DNA of 24,464 nt. Source: a virus. Positions 1 through 7,439 of this stretch are shown in pieces. The DNA lies in the IMG/VR virus record IMGVR_UViG_3300021349_000230, positions 1 through 24,464 of that record, one strand, 5' to 3'. Positions within the stretch are counted from its first letter, which is position 1, and every line of letters starts with the position of its first letter. The position numbers and the translations under genes are program-made. The notes under the pieces are model-generated. The model saw nothing but the letters and a program-made list of their open reading frames with translations, was not told the DNA's origin and did no database searches.

Positions 1-177
1 TTATTTTCCTGCGAATGGTTGGCTATTATCCCCTTTATTTGCAAAGTAGAATGTGAATGCCATTGAAACTAGGGTCAGGAAGTCTTTTGGATCAATTTTG
101 CCTAGGAGCATGCCTGTAATCGTGGCGATAGCCATTAAAATGAAAACAATTTTTGATGCTGATTGGTATATTTGCAT
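1..177 (-). CDS. Holin-like small membrane protein
   Basis: A 58-residue protein whose stop codon is the first three bases of the window. It starts 4 nt after the endolysin stop. Two hydrophobic segments are visible, about residues 10-26 (IVFILMAIATITGMLLG) and 34-46 (FLTLVSMAFTFYF), joined by a short charged turn (KIDPKD) and followed by a polar tail. Two membrane spans, very small size and position next to the amidase fit a class II-type holin, which would let the endolysin reach the cell wall. Holins have no diagnostic motif, so the call rests on topology and neighbourhood. A general small membrane protein is the alternative. Confidence 0.6.
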   Translation of the reverse strand: MQIYQSASKIVFILMAIATITGMLLGKIDPKDFLTLVSMAFTFYFANKGDNSQPFAGK

Positions 178-181
178 GTGA

Positions 182-787
182 TTAAAGTTGATTTATAAGG
201 CTGATAATTTGTGACTTTATTGCTGCTTTGTCGGTCTGTACAGGAGGAAATAAACGCTTGAGCAGTTCAGTGCGAACATTTTCCGGTTTTTCTTTGTAGT
301 CAGCAATGTCGCCGTGGATGATTATATTCTTTTCATCTAGCACAAACTCTGTGTCGGGATTGTTTGCGAATGATTTTACGAGCTCGGTGAGTTGCTGATA
401 TTGCCACTCCGTGATGTCGTTCTCGTTTGGTTCGACCGTACCGTCCTGATCCACGTCGTACCCTGCCGCGAGTTCAATGCCGATGGTGTATTGGTTCGGG
501 TTCACATACGAGCCATCTATATTCTTCAGCATTATCCTTTTTGCTCGATCATTCGGGTTACTGATATTGCCTGCGTGCCATGCGATGTCAGTGAGCTTTA
601 CAAGCTGTACAATCTCCCCTTCTTTTCTTCCGATCACAAAGTTTGCCGATGATCGGTTTGGTCTGTTGGCGTTTGAAAGCCAACTTACTGCCCCGGCATA
701 AGCACCAAGCGTGAAGTGAAGTACAACAGCTCTTTTCTTAGTGTTTGACGTAGCATAGTTTGGTGTTTGTTGGAATGGAATGTTCAT
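182..787 (-). CDS. Endolysin, N-acetylmuramoyl-L-alanine amidase (Amidase_2 family)
   Basis: 201 residues, single domain. It should cut the bond between muramic acid and the stem peptide at the end of infection. Family marks are VVLHFT (first zinc histidine, H24), SANFVIGRKEGEIVQLV (46-63), AWHAGN (H71), TIGIEL (E105) and IIIHGDIADYK (second zinc histidine, H158). Where the family normally has K-x-D/C-P carrying the third zinc ligand, this protein reads KEKPEN (165-170), with lysine in the ligand position. The C-terminal 25 residues look helical and there is no recognisable wall-binding domain or signal peptide, so export would depend on a holin. It sits between an XhlA-like gene and a holin-like gene. 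The family call is secure; full catalytic activity is not. Confidence 0.87.
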   Translation of the reverse strand: MNIPFQQTPNYATSNTKKRAVVLHFTLGAYAGAVSWLSNANRPNRSSANFVIGRKEGEIVQLVKLTDIAWHAGNISNPNDRAKRIMLKNIDGSYVNPNQYTIGIELAAGYDVDQDGTVEPNENDITEWQYQQLTELVKSFANNPDTEFVLDEKNIIIHGDIADYKEKPENVRTELLKRLFPPVQTDKAAIKSQIISLINQL

Positions 788-823
788 GATTTTTTTTATA
801 ATTTCTTTAGAAAATATTTATTT

Positions 824-1012
824 TTACTTTATTAATAAATTAATGAGTCCAGTAATTAATCCTGCGATGGAAGCGGTTGCCATTATCCAGAAAAACTTCA
901 TGATCCACTCTTGATTGGTTTTTACCACTGCCAAGTCTTCCTGAATGTGGCTCAGATGATTTTCCTTAATCTCCTTTATTTCATTCTCAAGATTTTCAAT
1001 TCGTTTTTCCAT
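824..1012 (-). CDS. XhlA-like coiled-coil membrane protein
   Basis: 62 residues. Residues 1-35 form a charged heptad-like coiled coil (ENLENEIKEIKENHLSHIQ...), then one strongly hydrophobic segment (about 38-61, FFWIMATASIAGLITGLINLL) ends in Lys. This layout, an N-terminal coiled coil plus a C-terminal membrane anchor, is that of the XhlA/hemolysin-accessory family found in phage lysis cassettes, where XhlA works with a small holin (XhlB) and an amidase. Both partners have plausible counterparts just downstream. The function is inferred from architecture and position. Confidence 0.6.
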   Translation of the reverse strand: MEKRIENLENEIKEIKENHLSHIQEDLAVVKTNQEWIMKFFWIMATASIAGLITGLINLLIK

Positions 1013-1019
1013 CGGTATA

Positions 1020-1355
1020 TCAGAACGACGTTATGGTGTCGGTTCCAAGTTCTCTAATAATGTCTTCTTTTGTATCGGCCTGAATAATCGCTTGTGTTAT
1101 TCCCCTTTCTCCGCTCCATTTAAGGAAATTTCCTTTGATACTTTCTTTGATGATCTTGAGAATGCCGTCATTGTCTGATCCAAATTCCGCGATGCTTTTA
1201 TCGAGTTCGTCGCCTTTGAGATTGATGCTTACTTTTTTATCCTTTCCGAGAGACTGTTTATCCTCAATCAGAAAATCAAAATGGAGCTCTAGCATTTTTG
1301 CACCAGTTGGATCAGTAATTTTTTTGAAGGACAATATGGTTGCTTTGTTGAACAT
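1020..1355 (-). CDS. Uncharacterised protein between fibre and lysis genes
   Basis: 111 residues, not recognised. It has alternating strands and helices, no membrane segment and no signal peptide. Residues 1-47 look like beta strands (KATILSFKKITDP, LELHFDFLIEDKQ, KKVSINLKG), followed by a helical, charged stretch (DELDKSIAEFG, ILKIIKESIKGNFLKW). It lies 7 nt before the XhlA-like gene and 24 nt after the large tail-tip protein, so it is co-transcribed with both. A small fibre-chaperone or structural role is possible but not shown. Confidence 0.6.
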   Translation of the reverse strand: MFNKATILSFKKITDPTGAKMLELHFDFLIEDKQSLGKDKKVSINLKGDELDKSIAEFGSDNDGILKIIKESIKGNFLKWSGERGITQAIIQADTKEDIIRELGTDTITSF

Positions 1356-1379
1356 ATTTTTTGATGATTAATTTTATAA

Positions 1380-2957
1380 TTATTTAACTTCGACCATCAT
1401 GTCTGTCAGGTTGAAATATCTAGTTGCCCCCGACGTGTTCTTGATGCCGAAATAAAACTTTTTGCTGTTGAGTGTAGCGTTAAGTGTAAGAGTCTTTGCG
1501 ATGAAGCTATTGGTATCAGTTACTGTTCCGGCACTGATAAGAGTTGCATCGTTGTAGAGCTGATATGTTGTGCTACCTGTGGCTGCAATGTAGACATACA
1601 GCGTGTTGTTTGAAGCATTTAACGACACAATGCCAATATCCGATCCCCATATATCGGCAAAAATTTTATATAAGTTGTTGCTGTCATTCGCCAAAGTTTC
1701 CGCTGTCCCTTCTGTCACACTCGTTCCTGAAATGGTGAAATTGCGAACGGTTGCCGTCACGCCTTGATAAAATTTGTAAGTGGTGCCGGCAGTAATTTCA
1801 ACCATTGCTCCAGTGGCATTACCGTTGACACTTATCAATCCCGCAGAAAGCGTATTAGCGACAACAGAAAAGCTCGTACCAGAAATGGTACAGATAGTTG
1901 CGACATCATCCGAGGTAATGACTAAAAACTTTGTTGAAGAAACCTTTGCATATTGGTGTCTACGCAAGCAAGTTCCGCCGACTTTTACATTTGCTTCAGC
2001 ATTGGCAGTTATAGTAGTACCAGAAATATCTAAAACACGGCCAACTGTATCAGAGCCATTTTTTGATATGTAAAATGCTTGAGTGGTGCTGTTAGAAAGC
2101 ACATATGGATTGATTCTCACTCCGAGTGATACCGCTGATCCTGAAGTGATAGTGGTACCTGAAACAGTACACACTCTGGCGTAGGATGTACCGCCTTCAT
2201 CAAAAGTTAGAATGACTTTATCGGTATCAACTTTGCTTACTCCGCCAGTGACAAAAAGTGTTGCTGTATTGCCAATATTTACGGCCGTGCCGGCAGTGAT
2301 TGTTGTGCCGGATATTGTGAGAACTCGTCCTTGCGCGGCGCTTGTATTATTGAACACAAGAAAAACTTTATCTGTGTTGATCAGTACACCGTCAACAGTT
2401 TCTTTGCTGACCGTGTTACTCATATCCGCGAGCTGAACAGCCGAGCCTGCCGTCAGGACATCATTCGCACCTCTCTGTAAAACCTGAGCGTATAAATATA
2501 CTCGACCTGTTCCACTTCCTGACCATCCGTAAAGCACGACGGCTCGAGTGCTATCAAGTTGAATTAATTTATAAATATCATTAGGGTTCGTCGCGCTGAA
2601 TGTCTGCCTGCCTTTTACACCTGTGTACAAAGATGCGTATATCAAACGCTTGTACTTTGCAAAATATTCATCACCTACTAAAGTTTTTGTCTGATTGTTT
2701 GGGATCATCTGAGTATCGGTTCCAAGACCCGGAATAGTTAAGCTTCCAAGACCGGCAATAAATGAATTTATCGATCCAATATTACTGACGTTGTTTAATC
2801 CAGTTGGATAAAGAATACCTTCGGCATCTGTCGTTCCGTCACTTTTTTTAGTAAGACCGATCGCCCAACTCGTCAGCATCTGCAGATATGGCAAGTAATG
2901 CGTGCCACGTTTTAGACCGTTCGAGTTGTCTGAGTTTTTTATTTGAAGATCAATCAT
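1380..2957 (-). CDS. Repeat-containing tail-tip or receptor-binding protein (propeller-like)
   Basis: 525 residues. Residues 1-125 are a non-repeated N-terminal region, probably the attachment part. From about 130 to 470 there are about seven repeats of 46-51 residues, each with a hydrophobic strand (KVFLVFNN, KVILTFDE, QAFYISKNG, KFLVITSD), then a Gly-Arg-Val turn, and then the signature T-I-S-G-T-T-I-T (near 205, 255, 301, 348 and 399). This is the pattern expected of a seven-bladed beta-propeller. The last 50 residues look like a separate beta-sandwich. It is the last large structural gene before lysis, where receptor-binding proteins usually sit. A surface-binding role is inferred; the repeats are seen directly. 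The start is 2 nt after the previous stop. Confidence 0.72.
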   Translation of the reverse strand: MIDLQIKNSDNSNGLKRGTHYLPYLQMLTSWAIGLTKKSDGTTDAEGILYPTGLNNVSNIGSINSFIAGLGSLTIPGLGTDTQMIPNNQTKTLVGDEYFAKYKRLIYASLYTGVKGRQTFSATNPNDIYKLIQLDSTRAVVLYGWSGSGTGRVYLYAQVLQRGANDVLTAGSAVQLADMSNTVSKETVDGVLINTDKVFLVFNNTSAAQGRVLTISGTTITAGTAVNIGNTATLFVTGGVSKVDTDKVILTFDEGGTSYARVCTVSGTTITSGSAVSLGVRINPYVLSNSTTQAFYISKNGSDTVGRVLDISGTTITANAEANVKVGGTCLRRHQYAKVSSTKFLVITSDDVATICTISGTSFSVVANTLSAGLISVNGNATGAMVEITAGTTYKFYQGVTATVRNFTISGTSVTEGTAETLANDSNNLYKIFADIWGSDIGIVSLNASNNTLYVYIAATGSTTYQLYNDATLISAGTVTDTNSFIAKTLTLNATLNSKKFYFGIKNTSGATRYFNLTDMMVEVK

Positions 2958-2959
2958 AA

Positions 2960-3214
2960 TTATGTTTTTACTATGCTAATAATTCTATCGTCGCTGTTGT
3001 ACGAAAGCGTGTAGGTATTCGTTCCGTCGTTCACTGTTGCAACACGTCCATCGCTGTCGTATGTCAGAGTGAACACCACACCAGTAACAGGATCAGTTAG
3101 AGTCACCGGCTGATCGTCGCTGTTGTATGTGATGTTCACATTATTGAATCCGCCGACTGTCTTATTTAATTTTGCGGCGGTCACTTCCTCGCCGGCTGTC
3201 CATTGATACGACAT
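2960..3214 (-). CDS. Small tail-fibre-type protein with RHS/YD-like repeats
   Basis: 84 residues. The first 24 residues contain WTAGEEVTAAKLN, which resembles the short W..GE.VTAAKLN motif often found at the N-terminus of phage fibre proteins. The remainder is two and a half tandem repeats of 20-22 residues: ITYNSDDQPVTLTDPVTG, LTYDSDGRVATVNDGTN and LSYNSDDRIISIV. These read like the YD repeats of RHS and teneurin shells (Y-[DN]-x-x-G/D-R-[VI]-x-x-[VI]). The repeats are also visible in the DNA as three copies of a TCGCTGT[CT]GT core ending near 3000, 3060 and 3126. A full RHS shell needs dozens of repeats, so this may instead be a small beta-ribbon spike. It lies between two tail genes with gaps of 2 and 4 nt. 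Confidence 0.7.
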   Translation of the reverse strand: MSYQWTAGEEVTAAKLNKTVGGFNNVNITYNSDDQPVTLTDPVTGVVFTLTYDSDGRVATVNDGTNTYTLSYNSDDRIISIVKT

Positions 3215-3218
3215 AGAT

Positions 3219-3836
3219 TTATGTGATCGTTACCGTTCCATCAAGTGTCAGAGCATCGCTTCCTGCGACGGTGATGTTGATAGCTACACGATTGAAAATA
3301 ACACCCGAGTTCGACGTACCCGAGCCGTTAATAAATACCGCATATTCCCGCCATGTGCCTGTCGCTTCGCCTGCAGCCCAGAAACTCGCAATGTTGAGCT
3401 GATTCAGGGAATAAGCCAGTGAAGAAACGCTCTTGCGAGTGGTTCCAGTCGGTGTCTGGAGCCCTGTATCGCCATTTGATGGGCTGTTTGTGCCTGTTCC
3501 GAGTTCTTGGTGCGTGATCTTTATTTCAGTAACCGAGGCGATATTTCCTGAGAGTGCCTTCCCTATTTGCTGTCTTGATACAGTGGGAACTATGTTGTGG
3601 TATTTGTACATTTGGACAGAGCGCCCGATGAGCGCTCGGCCGAGAATATTCGAGATCCACGCCGGAAGAAGAAATGGAATCTTTTTTAATTTCCGTATTT
3701 CGTCTTCAGTACATGGAGTGAGCGGAGTGACATAAAATCGGTAGCCCGGTACCGCGCCTGTTATGAACGCGCGCAGGAAATCCCGAATCGTATTAAGTCC
3801 GCCATTCATTTTTAATTGTGTATTTGGTGTTCTCAT
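3219..3836 (-). CDS. Putative tail-tip/fibre-associated structural protein
   Basis: 205 residues. Residues 1-90 contain a helical start (GGLNTIRDFLRAFITGAV) and a mixed middle. Residues 105-135 contain EIKITHQELGTGTNSPSNG followed by DTGLQTPTGTTRKSV, which resembles a motif (lGtGtt.p...dtaL..e..R) that I associate with phage tail proteins of unknown function. The C-terminal third is beta-rich (WREYAVFINGSG, VIFNRVAINITVAG, LTLDGTVTIT). It sits directly after the hub-like protein and before the fibre proteins. A distal tail or fibre-adaptor role is inferred from position. Confidence 0.62.
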   Translation of the reverse strand: MRTPNTQLKMNGGLNTIRDFLRAFITGAVPGYRFYVTPLTPCTEDEIRKLKKIPFLLPAWISNILGRALIGRSVQMYKYHNIVPTVSRQQIGKALSGNIASVTEIKITHQELGTGTNSPSNGDTGLQTPTGTTRKSVSSLAYSLNQLNIASFWAAGEATGTWREYAVFINGSGTSNSGVIFNRVAINITVAGSDALTLDGTVTIT

Positions 3837-3840
3837 AAAT

Positions 3841-5379
3841 TTAATTGATTACGCATGCATGATCCGTCCAGAGCGTTCGATTCCTATCGCTCGGGCTTGC
3901 AGGAAAATAGGGACCCGCGACCCAGATAAAACCAACATTGAGACCGAACGGATTCACTCTATTATTTTCTCCAAGAGACATTGACTCAGTGTATGAAGGT
4001 ATAGCTCGCGGATATTTAGTCACGTTGTATGAACCCTCCACGATTTCCATGTCTTCAAGGAATCCTTCAACTTGCACCAACACTTCATTTTCTTCCGTTG
4101 TGAACTGTGATGCAGGATCACCGACAAGAAGTTTTCCGAGAACGTCTATCACTCCGACATCTTCTGATGCCAAGAGATGTACTTCGTTCTCGAAACTCGT
4201 CGGTGTGAGCGCCTTGGTTATCACGCGCACGATTTGGAATGTTTCGTTTATGCCAAGTGCTACAGAATTGACGGTAATTGATTGACCTGATCGTAATCCT
4301 GATTTTGTTGTCCGGAACACGCCCTCATTGGCGCGATGTGCGTACTTTTTAATTTCTGCATATGCACGCTGTGTAGCCTGAGTTTCGCTTTTAATAGTTG
4401 CATCTCGAATGATGTATTGGTATTCACCGTACTGACTGATGCTTGTCCAGTCTCGTCTGATAATTTTTATCGGGTAGACCTGATTTCCCGACCATCTAAT
4501 GTAGTTACCTGATGCGGGTTTATTGTCATCTCGGAAAATAACGAACCCGTTGTTTGGGTTATAGAGGACATCTTTTGTTGTAGGGTCAATCAGACCATCT
4601 TGCCCGATCGTAAGTGTTGACCACGAACTACCGGAGTTTGTTGATTTTTCAACAGTGAGGTTATGTAGATTTGGTTTTGCAACAAATGTTTTCTGCTGAC
4701 CATCGGCTATTTTTATTTCCGTAAGCAAAGAGCTTTCTTTGTCTCCGCCACGCACAATGATTGTATTTCTGATCTGATTGATATTTCGGCCAATGGAGAG
4801 ACTTCCGAAGATATAGTTTCCACTCGTATCATCAAGTCCGAACGGTGCGAGCTCTACTCCTTCTTTGAAAAAGTGGACATCTTTGTTGTAGTCAACATAC
4901 CAATCACAATCACCTATTTGATCTGCCAAGCGCTGAAAACATTTTGACGGCTGTTCATCGTTGAAAACTATTTTTTGTATCAGATCAGTCGCGAGTACGT
5001 TCGTTGTTGTGAATCCTGTTTCAATGTAATTTGCGACTATATCTATAATGATGGCCTGTATCGTCATGCTCGTATAAGTTTTATTCACGAGCTTGCGATC
5101 CATAAGTTGCTGATAGTCTTTGCAAAGAACACTGTAATATTTCACAAAGCCAATATTTTCTTCCGTGGTTTCTACGACAACACCACCGAATATCTTGGTT
5201 GATCCTTCAAAGAGAGTTACGTCATCGCCATGTGTCGGTCGATATGTTTTCAATCCGTAGTTCTTCATCTTGAATTCCAAACGGTCAGGCTCTTTAGTCA
5301 GCACGTCTTGTTTTTCAAGCGACGACCAGTCGATCTCGGAAGTCTTATCTACGGTGTTGATTTTAAGTGTGAGTGCCAT
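3841..5379 (-). CDS. Tail hub / tail-associated tip protein
   Basis: 512 residues, following the tape measure by 1 nt. The N-terminal 120 residues are beta-rich (MALTLKINTVDKTSEIDW, EFKMKNYGLKTYRP, GSTKIFGGVVVETTE), a pattern common to phage hub proteins of the T4 gp27/Mu gp44 type. Next comes a helical stretch (TIQAIIIDIVANYIETG, CFQRLADQIGDCDWYVDYN) and further beta domains; the C-terminus (residues 455-512) is a separate aromatic-rich extension. In siphophages the gene after the tape measure usually encodes the distal tail or hub protein at the tip. I see no peptidase or lysozyme motif. The class is inferred from order and fold pattern. Confidence 0.7.
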   Translation of the reverse strand: MALTLKINTVDKTSEIDWSSLEKQDVLTKEPDRLEFKMKNYGLKTYRPTHGDDVTLFEGSTKIFGGVVVETTEENIGFVKYYSVLCKDYQQLMDRKLVNKTYTSMTIQAIIIDIVANYIETGFTTTNVLATDLIQKIVFNDEQPSKCFQRLADQIGDCDWYVDYNKDVHFFKEGVELAPFGLDDTSGNYIFGSLSIGRNINQIRNTIIVRGGDKESSLLTEIKIADGQQKTFVAKPNLHNLTVEKSTNSGSSWSTLTIGQDGLIDPTTKDVLYNPNNGFVIFRDDNKPASGNYIRWSGNQVYPIKIIRRDWTSISQYGEYQYIIRDATIKSETQATQRAYAEIKKYAHRANEGVFRTTKSGLRSGQSITVNSVALGINETFQIVRVITKALTPTSFENEVHLLASEDVGVIDVLGKLLVGDPASQFTTEENEVLVQVEGFLEDMEIVEGSYNVTKYPRAIPSYTESMSLGENNRVNPFGLNVGFIWVAGPYFPASPSDRNRTLWTDHACVIN

Positions 5380-5380
5380 A

Positions 5381-6880
5381 TTAACTTGCGCTTATGCGGT
5401 GAATTTCTCGGAGACGGCGGACGATCATATCCCCGATCTGCACGGCTACTGTGCGATCAAGAAATACTCCACCTCTCATGTCGACCATGACGCTACTTCC
5501 ACCAATTCCCGCGCCGTTTGCGATAATTGATCCGCCACCATTCGGTACGAATAATTCGGGACCCTTTTCTCCAACGAGATATGTTCGGCCAGCCTCGACA
5601 GTTCCGCCTCCGGCTTTCTTTCCAGTTACAGTATTTACTACTGATGTGACCGCGCCACTTATACTACTACCCACTCGACTTGCGAGATTTGATACAGCTG
5701 AAATTGCGTTGTTTACCGCCTGAATCGCTTGGTTGATGATGTTATTGATGTAGTCGGATGCACTCTTTATCGTGTCTTTAATTGCTTGCCACACTTCGAT
5801 CCAAAAGTCCTTGAAACCAGTCCATATAGCCACGAGAGTGTTATAGAATGCGAGCATTTTATCCGATAAATAATCGACAGTTACTGTCCAGACGTTTTTG
5901 ATTGCATTCCATACGTTCTTTATGATTTCTTTTACTTGATCCCAATGCGTATAGAGTAGAATGCCAAGGACAATCAATGCGGCGATTGCTATCGTCCACG
6001 GATTAAGCAAGAATGGAACGATTGCGGCACCGAGAGCACCTATTCCTGAGAGTAATGGCATTATGAATTGCACCGTTGCTGCGACTCCGGCAACTGCAAG
6101 TATTCCGGCAATAACAAGCATTGCACCCGAGATTACTTGACCGAGCCATGGAAATCTATCGATAAGCTGATTGACCCATCCGATTGCAGTTCCAAGCCAT
6201 GCGACTAAAGGCGCACCGGCATTTTCCATAAAGTCGCCAACATTTTCTTTTAATCTTGCCCATTGAGTTGAGAATGGACTCATAGCCTTTTCTCCTTCAT
6301 CGACGCGACGCGCCAATTCTTCAAAGAGTGTCTGCAAACTTACGAATTCTGGAGCTGCAATGCCAAACTGCTCAAGGAGGAATCTGAGCGCTCTCTCATT
6401 TCCTTCTGTTGCACGGATCATCATGTTCGCCGCTTCATTGGCATTAAGCATTCCGATGCGTTGTCCACGGAGCAAAATGTTTGCATACTCTTGTGCCTTA
6501 TTCATTTTCTGAACGCGAGGCAAAAGTTTGGAAGCCACAAGTGTTGCGTATTCATCGCCTATGCCGATCTCTTTCTGTTGCTCTACACCCCAACTTTTTA
6601 AAATTGCAAAATTCTCATCAATATTCTTACCGTAACCAGCGAGAAAAAAGCGAGCCTGAGCAAGTTGTATGTTACTTTGCTCTGTCGCATCAATAAGACT
6701 GGTGAGTCCTTTTGTGCCGGCATATGCAGATAAAATACCCAGAGCACCTTGGAGTGCGTTTCCGTAGTTTTTAGTCTGCTTTTCAAGATTTTCGGTCTGA
6801 GTACCGATACTCTTGAGTGTGCTACTCGCTTCATCGCGAGCATTGACGACAATCTGAAGTTTTACGTCTGATGATGCCAT
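5381..6880 (-). CDS. Tail tape measure protein
   Basis: 499 residues. Its N-terminus (VKLQIVVNARDEASSTLKSIG) followed by long helices is typical of tape measures. A helical core covers residues 1-240, then hydrophobic segments follow at about 250-270, 280-302 and 306-326, and then an amphipathic helical region. The C-terminus carries AGGGTVEAGRTYLVGEKGPE followed by LFVPNGG (about 428-455), a recurrent tape-measure motif. The start codon directly abuts the stop of the frameshifted chaperone product. At the usual 0.15 nm per residue this implies a tail of about 75 nm, a short siphovirus tail (inference). The adjacent frameshift cassette strongly supports the call. Confidence 0.9.
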   Translation of the reverse strand: MASSDVKLQIVVNARDEASSTLKSIGTQTENLEKQTKNYGNALQGALGILSAYAGTKGLTSLIDATEQSNIQLAQARFFLAGYGKNIDENFAILKSWGVEQQKEIGIGDEYATLVASKLLPRVQKMNKAQEYANILLRGQRIGMLNANEAANMMIRATEGNERALRFLLEQFGIAAPEFVSLQTLFEELARRVDEGEKAMSPFSTQWARLKENVGDFMENAGAPLVAWLGTAIGWVNQLIDRFPWLGQVISGAMLVIAGILAVAGVAATVQFIMPLLSGIGALGAAIVPFLLNPWTIAIAALIVLGILLYTHWDQVKEIIKNVWNAIKNVWTVTVDYLSDKMLAFYNTLVAIWTGFKDFWIEVWQAIKDTIKSASDYINNIINQAIQAVNNAISAVSNLASRVGSSISGAVTSVVNTVTGKKAGGGTVEAGRTYLVGEKGPELFVPNGGGSIIANGAGIGGSSVMVDMRGGVFLDRTVAVQIGDMIVRRLREIHRISAS

Positions 6881-7434
6881 TTAGTTTTTGTGTTCTATTT
6901 TCTTCATGTCACGTTTATGCTTTTCGCCGTCGACACGAAGTTGGATTTTTACGATCTCCGCGAACCACCATGGTTGCTGTAAAAGTTCTTGATATGTCCA
7001 TCCGAACTTTTCGCACAACATAACCATAAATAATTCATCGGGGACGCGACCTTTGCCAGTTTCGACGAGTACGGAGTAGTCGTACTCTACTTGGCTAAAA
7101 AATCGCTAGGGTCGAATGCATCTTTGGTGACTTCATTGATCGCTTTAATGACCGACCTGTAGTCTTCCTGCCGCATGTTCTCTACCCTTTCTGCGGGATT
7201 CTCTTTGTTGTCATCTACGGACACAATCACAAGGCGGAGTGCTTGTTCTTCTGCTTCAGGAACGGCGAGCGGATCAAAGTCCACGACTTTTGATTTCTCC
7301 CCTTCACCTGTTTGAAACTTTGAATGCTTCAAGAAGATAGATTGCAATTGGCGAGCTTCCTTTCCTGTGAGGTAGGTATAAAACTCGACGACTGCGCCCG
7401 ATGGTGTGGTTATTTTTTTAGTTTCTCTTTCCAT
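6881..7434 (-). CDS. Tail assembly chaperone, -1 frameshift fusion product (G-T type)
   Basis: Ribosomes that slip by -1 on the UUUUUUA heptamer at 7102-7096 bypass the TAG at 7087 and make a 184-residue fusion: residues 1-113 from the upstream frame plus 71 new residues. The extension starts SQVEYDYSVLVETGKG, includes FGWTYQELLQQPWWFAEI and ends in KKIEHKN. A W-x-x-x-E-L-x-x-x-P pattern is typical of the T part of G-T chaperones. The extension has no start codon of its own near the shift and ends exactly where the tape measure starts, so it makes sense only as a fusion. In lambda and relatives the G and GT proteins coat the tape measure during tube assembly and are absent from the virion. 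Confidence 0.85.
7067..7102 (-). promoter_or_regulatory. Programmed -1 ribosomal frameshift signal
   Basis: Read on the minus strand: heptamer T TTT TTA (7102-7096) in the correct phase of the upstream frame (GAT TTT TTA GCC), an 8-nt spacer (GCCAAGTA), then a perfect 7-bp stem GAGTACG / CGTACTC with a 7-nt loop (7087-7081 and 7073-7067). The zero-frame stop TAG falls inside the spacer. U UUU UUA is one of the classic simultaneous-slippage heptamers, and a stem 5-9 nt downstream is the usual stimulator. Confidence 0.85.
7087..7434 (-). CDS. Tail assembly chaperone, zero-frame product (G type)
   Basis: 115 residues: a basic and beta-rich start (MERETKKITTPSGAVVEFYTYLTG), then a helical, acidic body ending NEVTKDAFDPSDFLAK. 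It lies between the tail tube gene (5-nt gap) and the tape measure, the fixed position of tail assembly chaperones in siphophages. Most translation should stop here, and a minority should shift at 7096 to give the longer fusion. The family is highly divergent in sequence, so the call rests on position and the frameshift signal. Confidence 0.83.
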   Translation of the reverse strand: MERETKKITTPSGAVVEFYTYLTGKEARQLQSIFLKHSKFQTGEGEKSKVVDFDPLAVPEAEEQALRLVIVSVDDNKENPAERVENMRQEDYRSVIKAINEVTKDAFDPSDFLAK

Positions 7435-7439
7435 AATGG

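Noticed and set aside
6598-6852. Minus-strand open frame of 84 codons within the tape measure gene
   Set aside because: The tape measure frame is well supported through this stretch and the alternative has no recognisable features.
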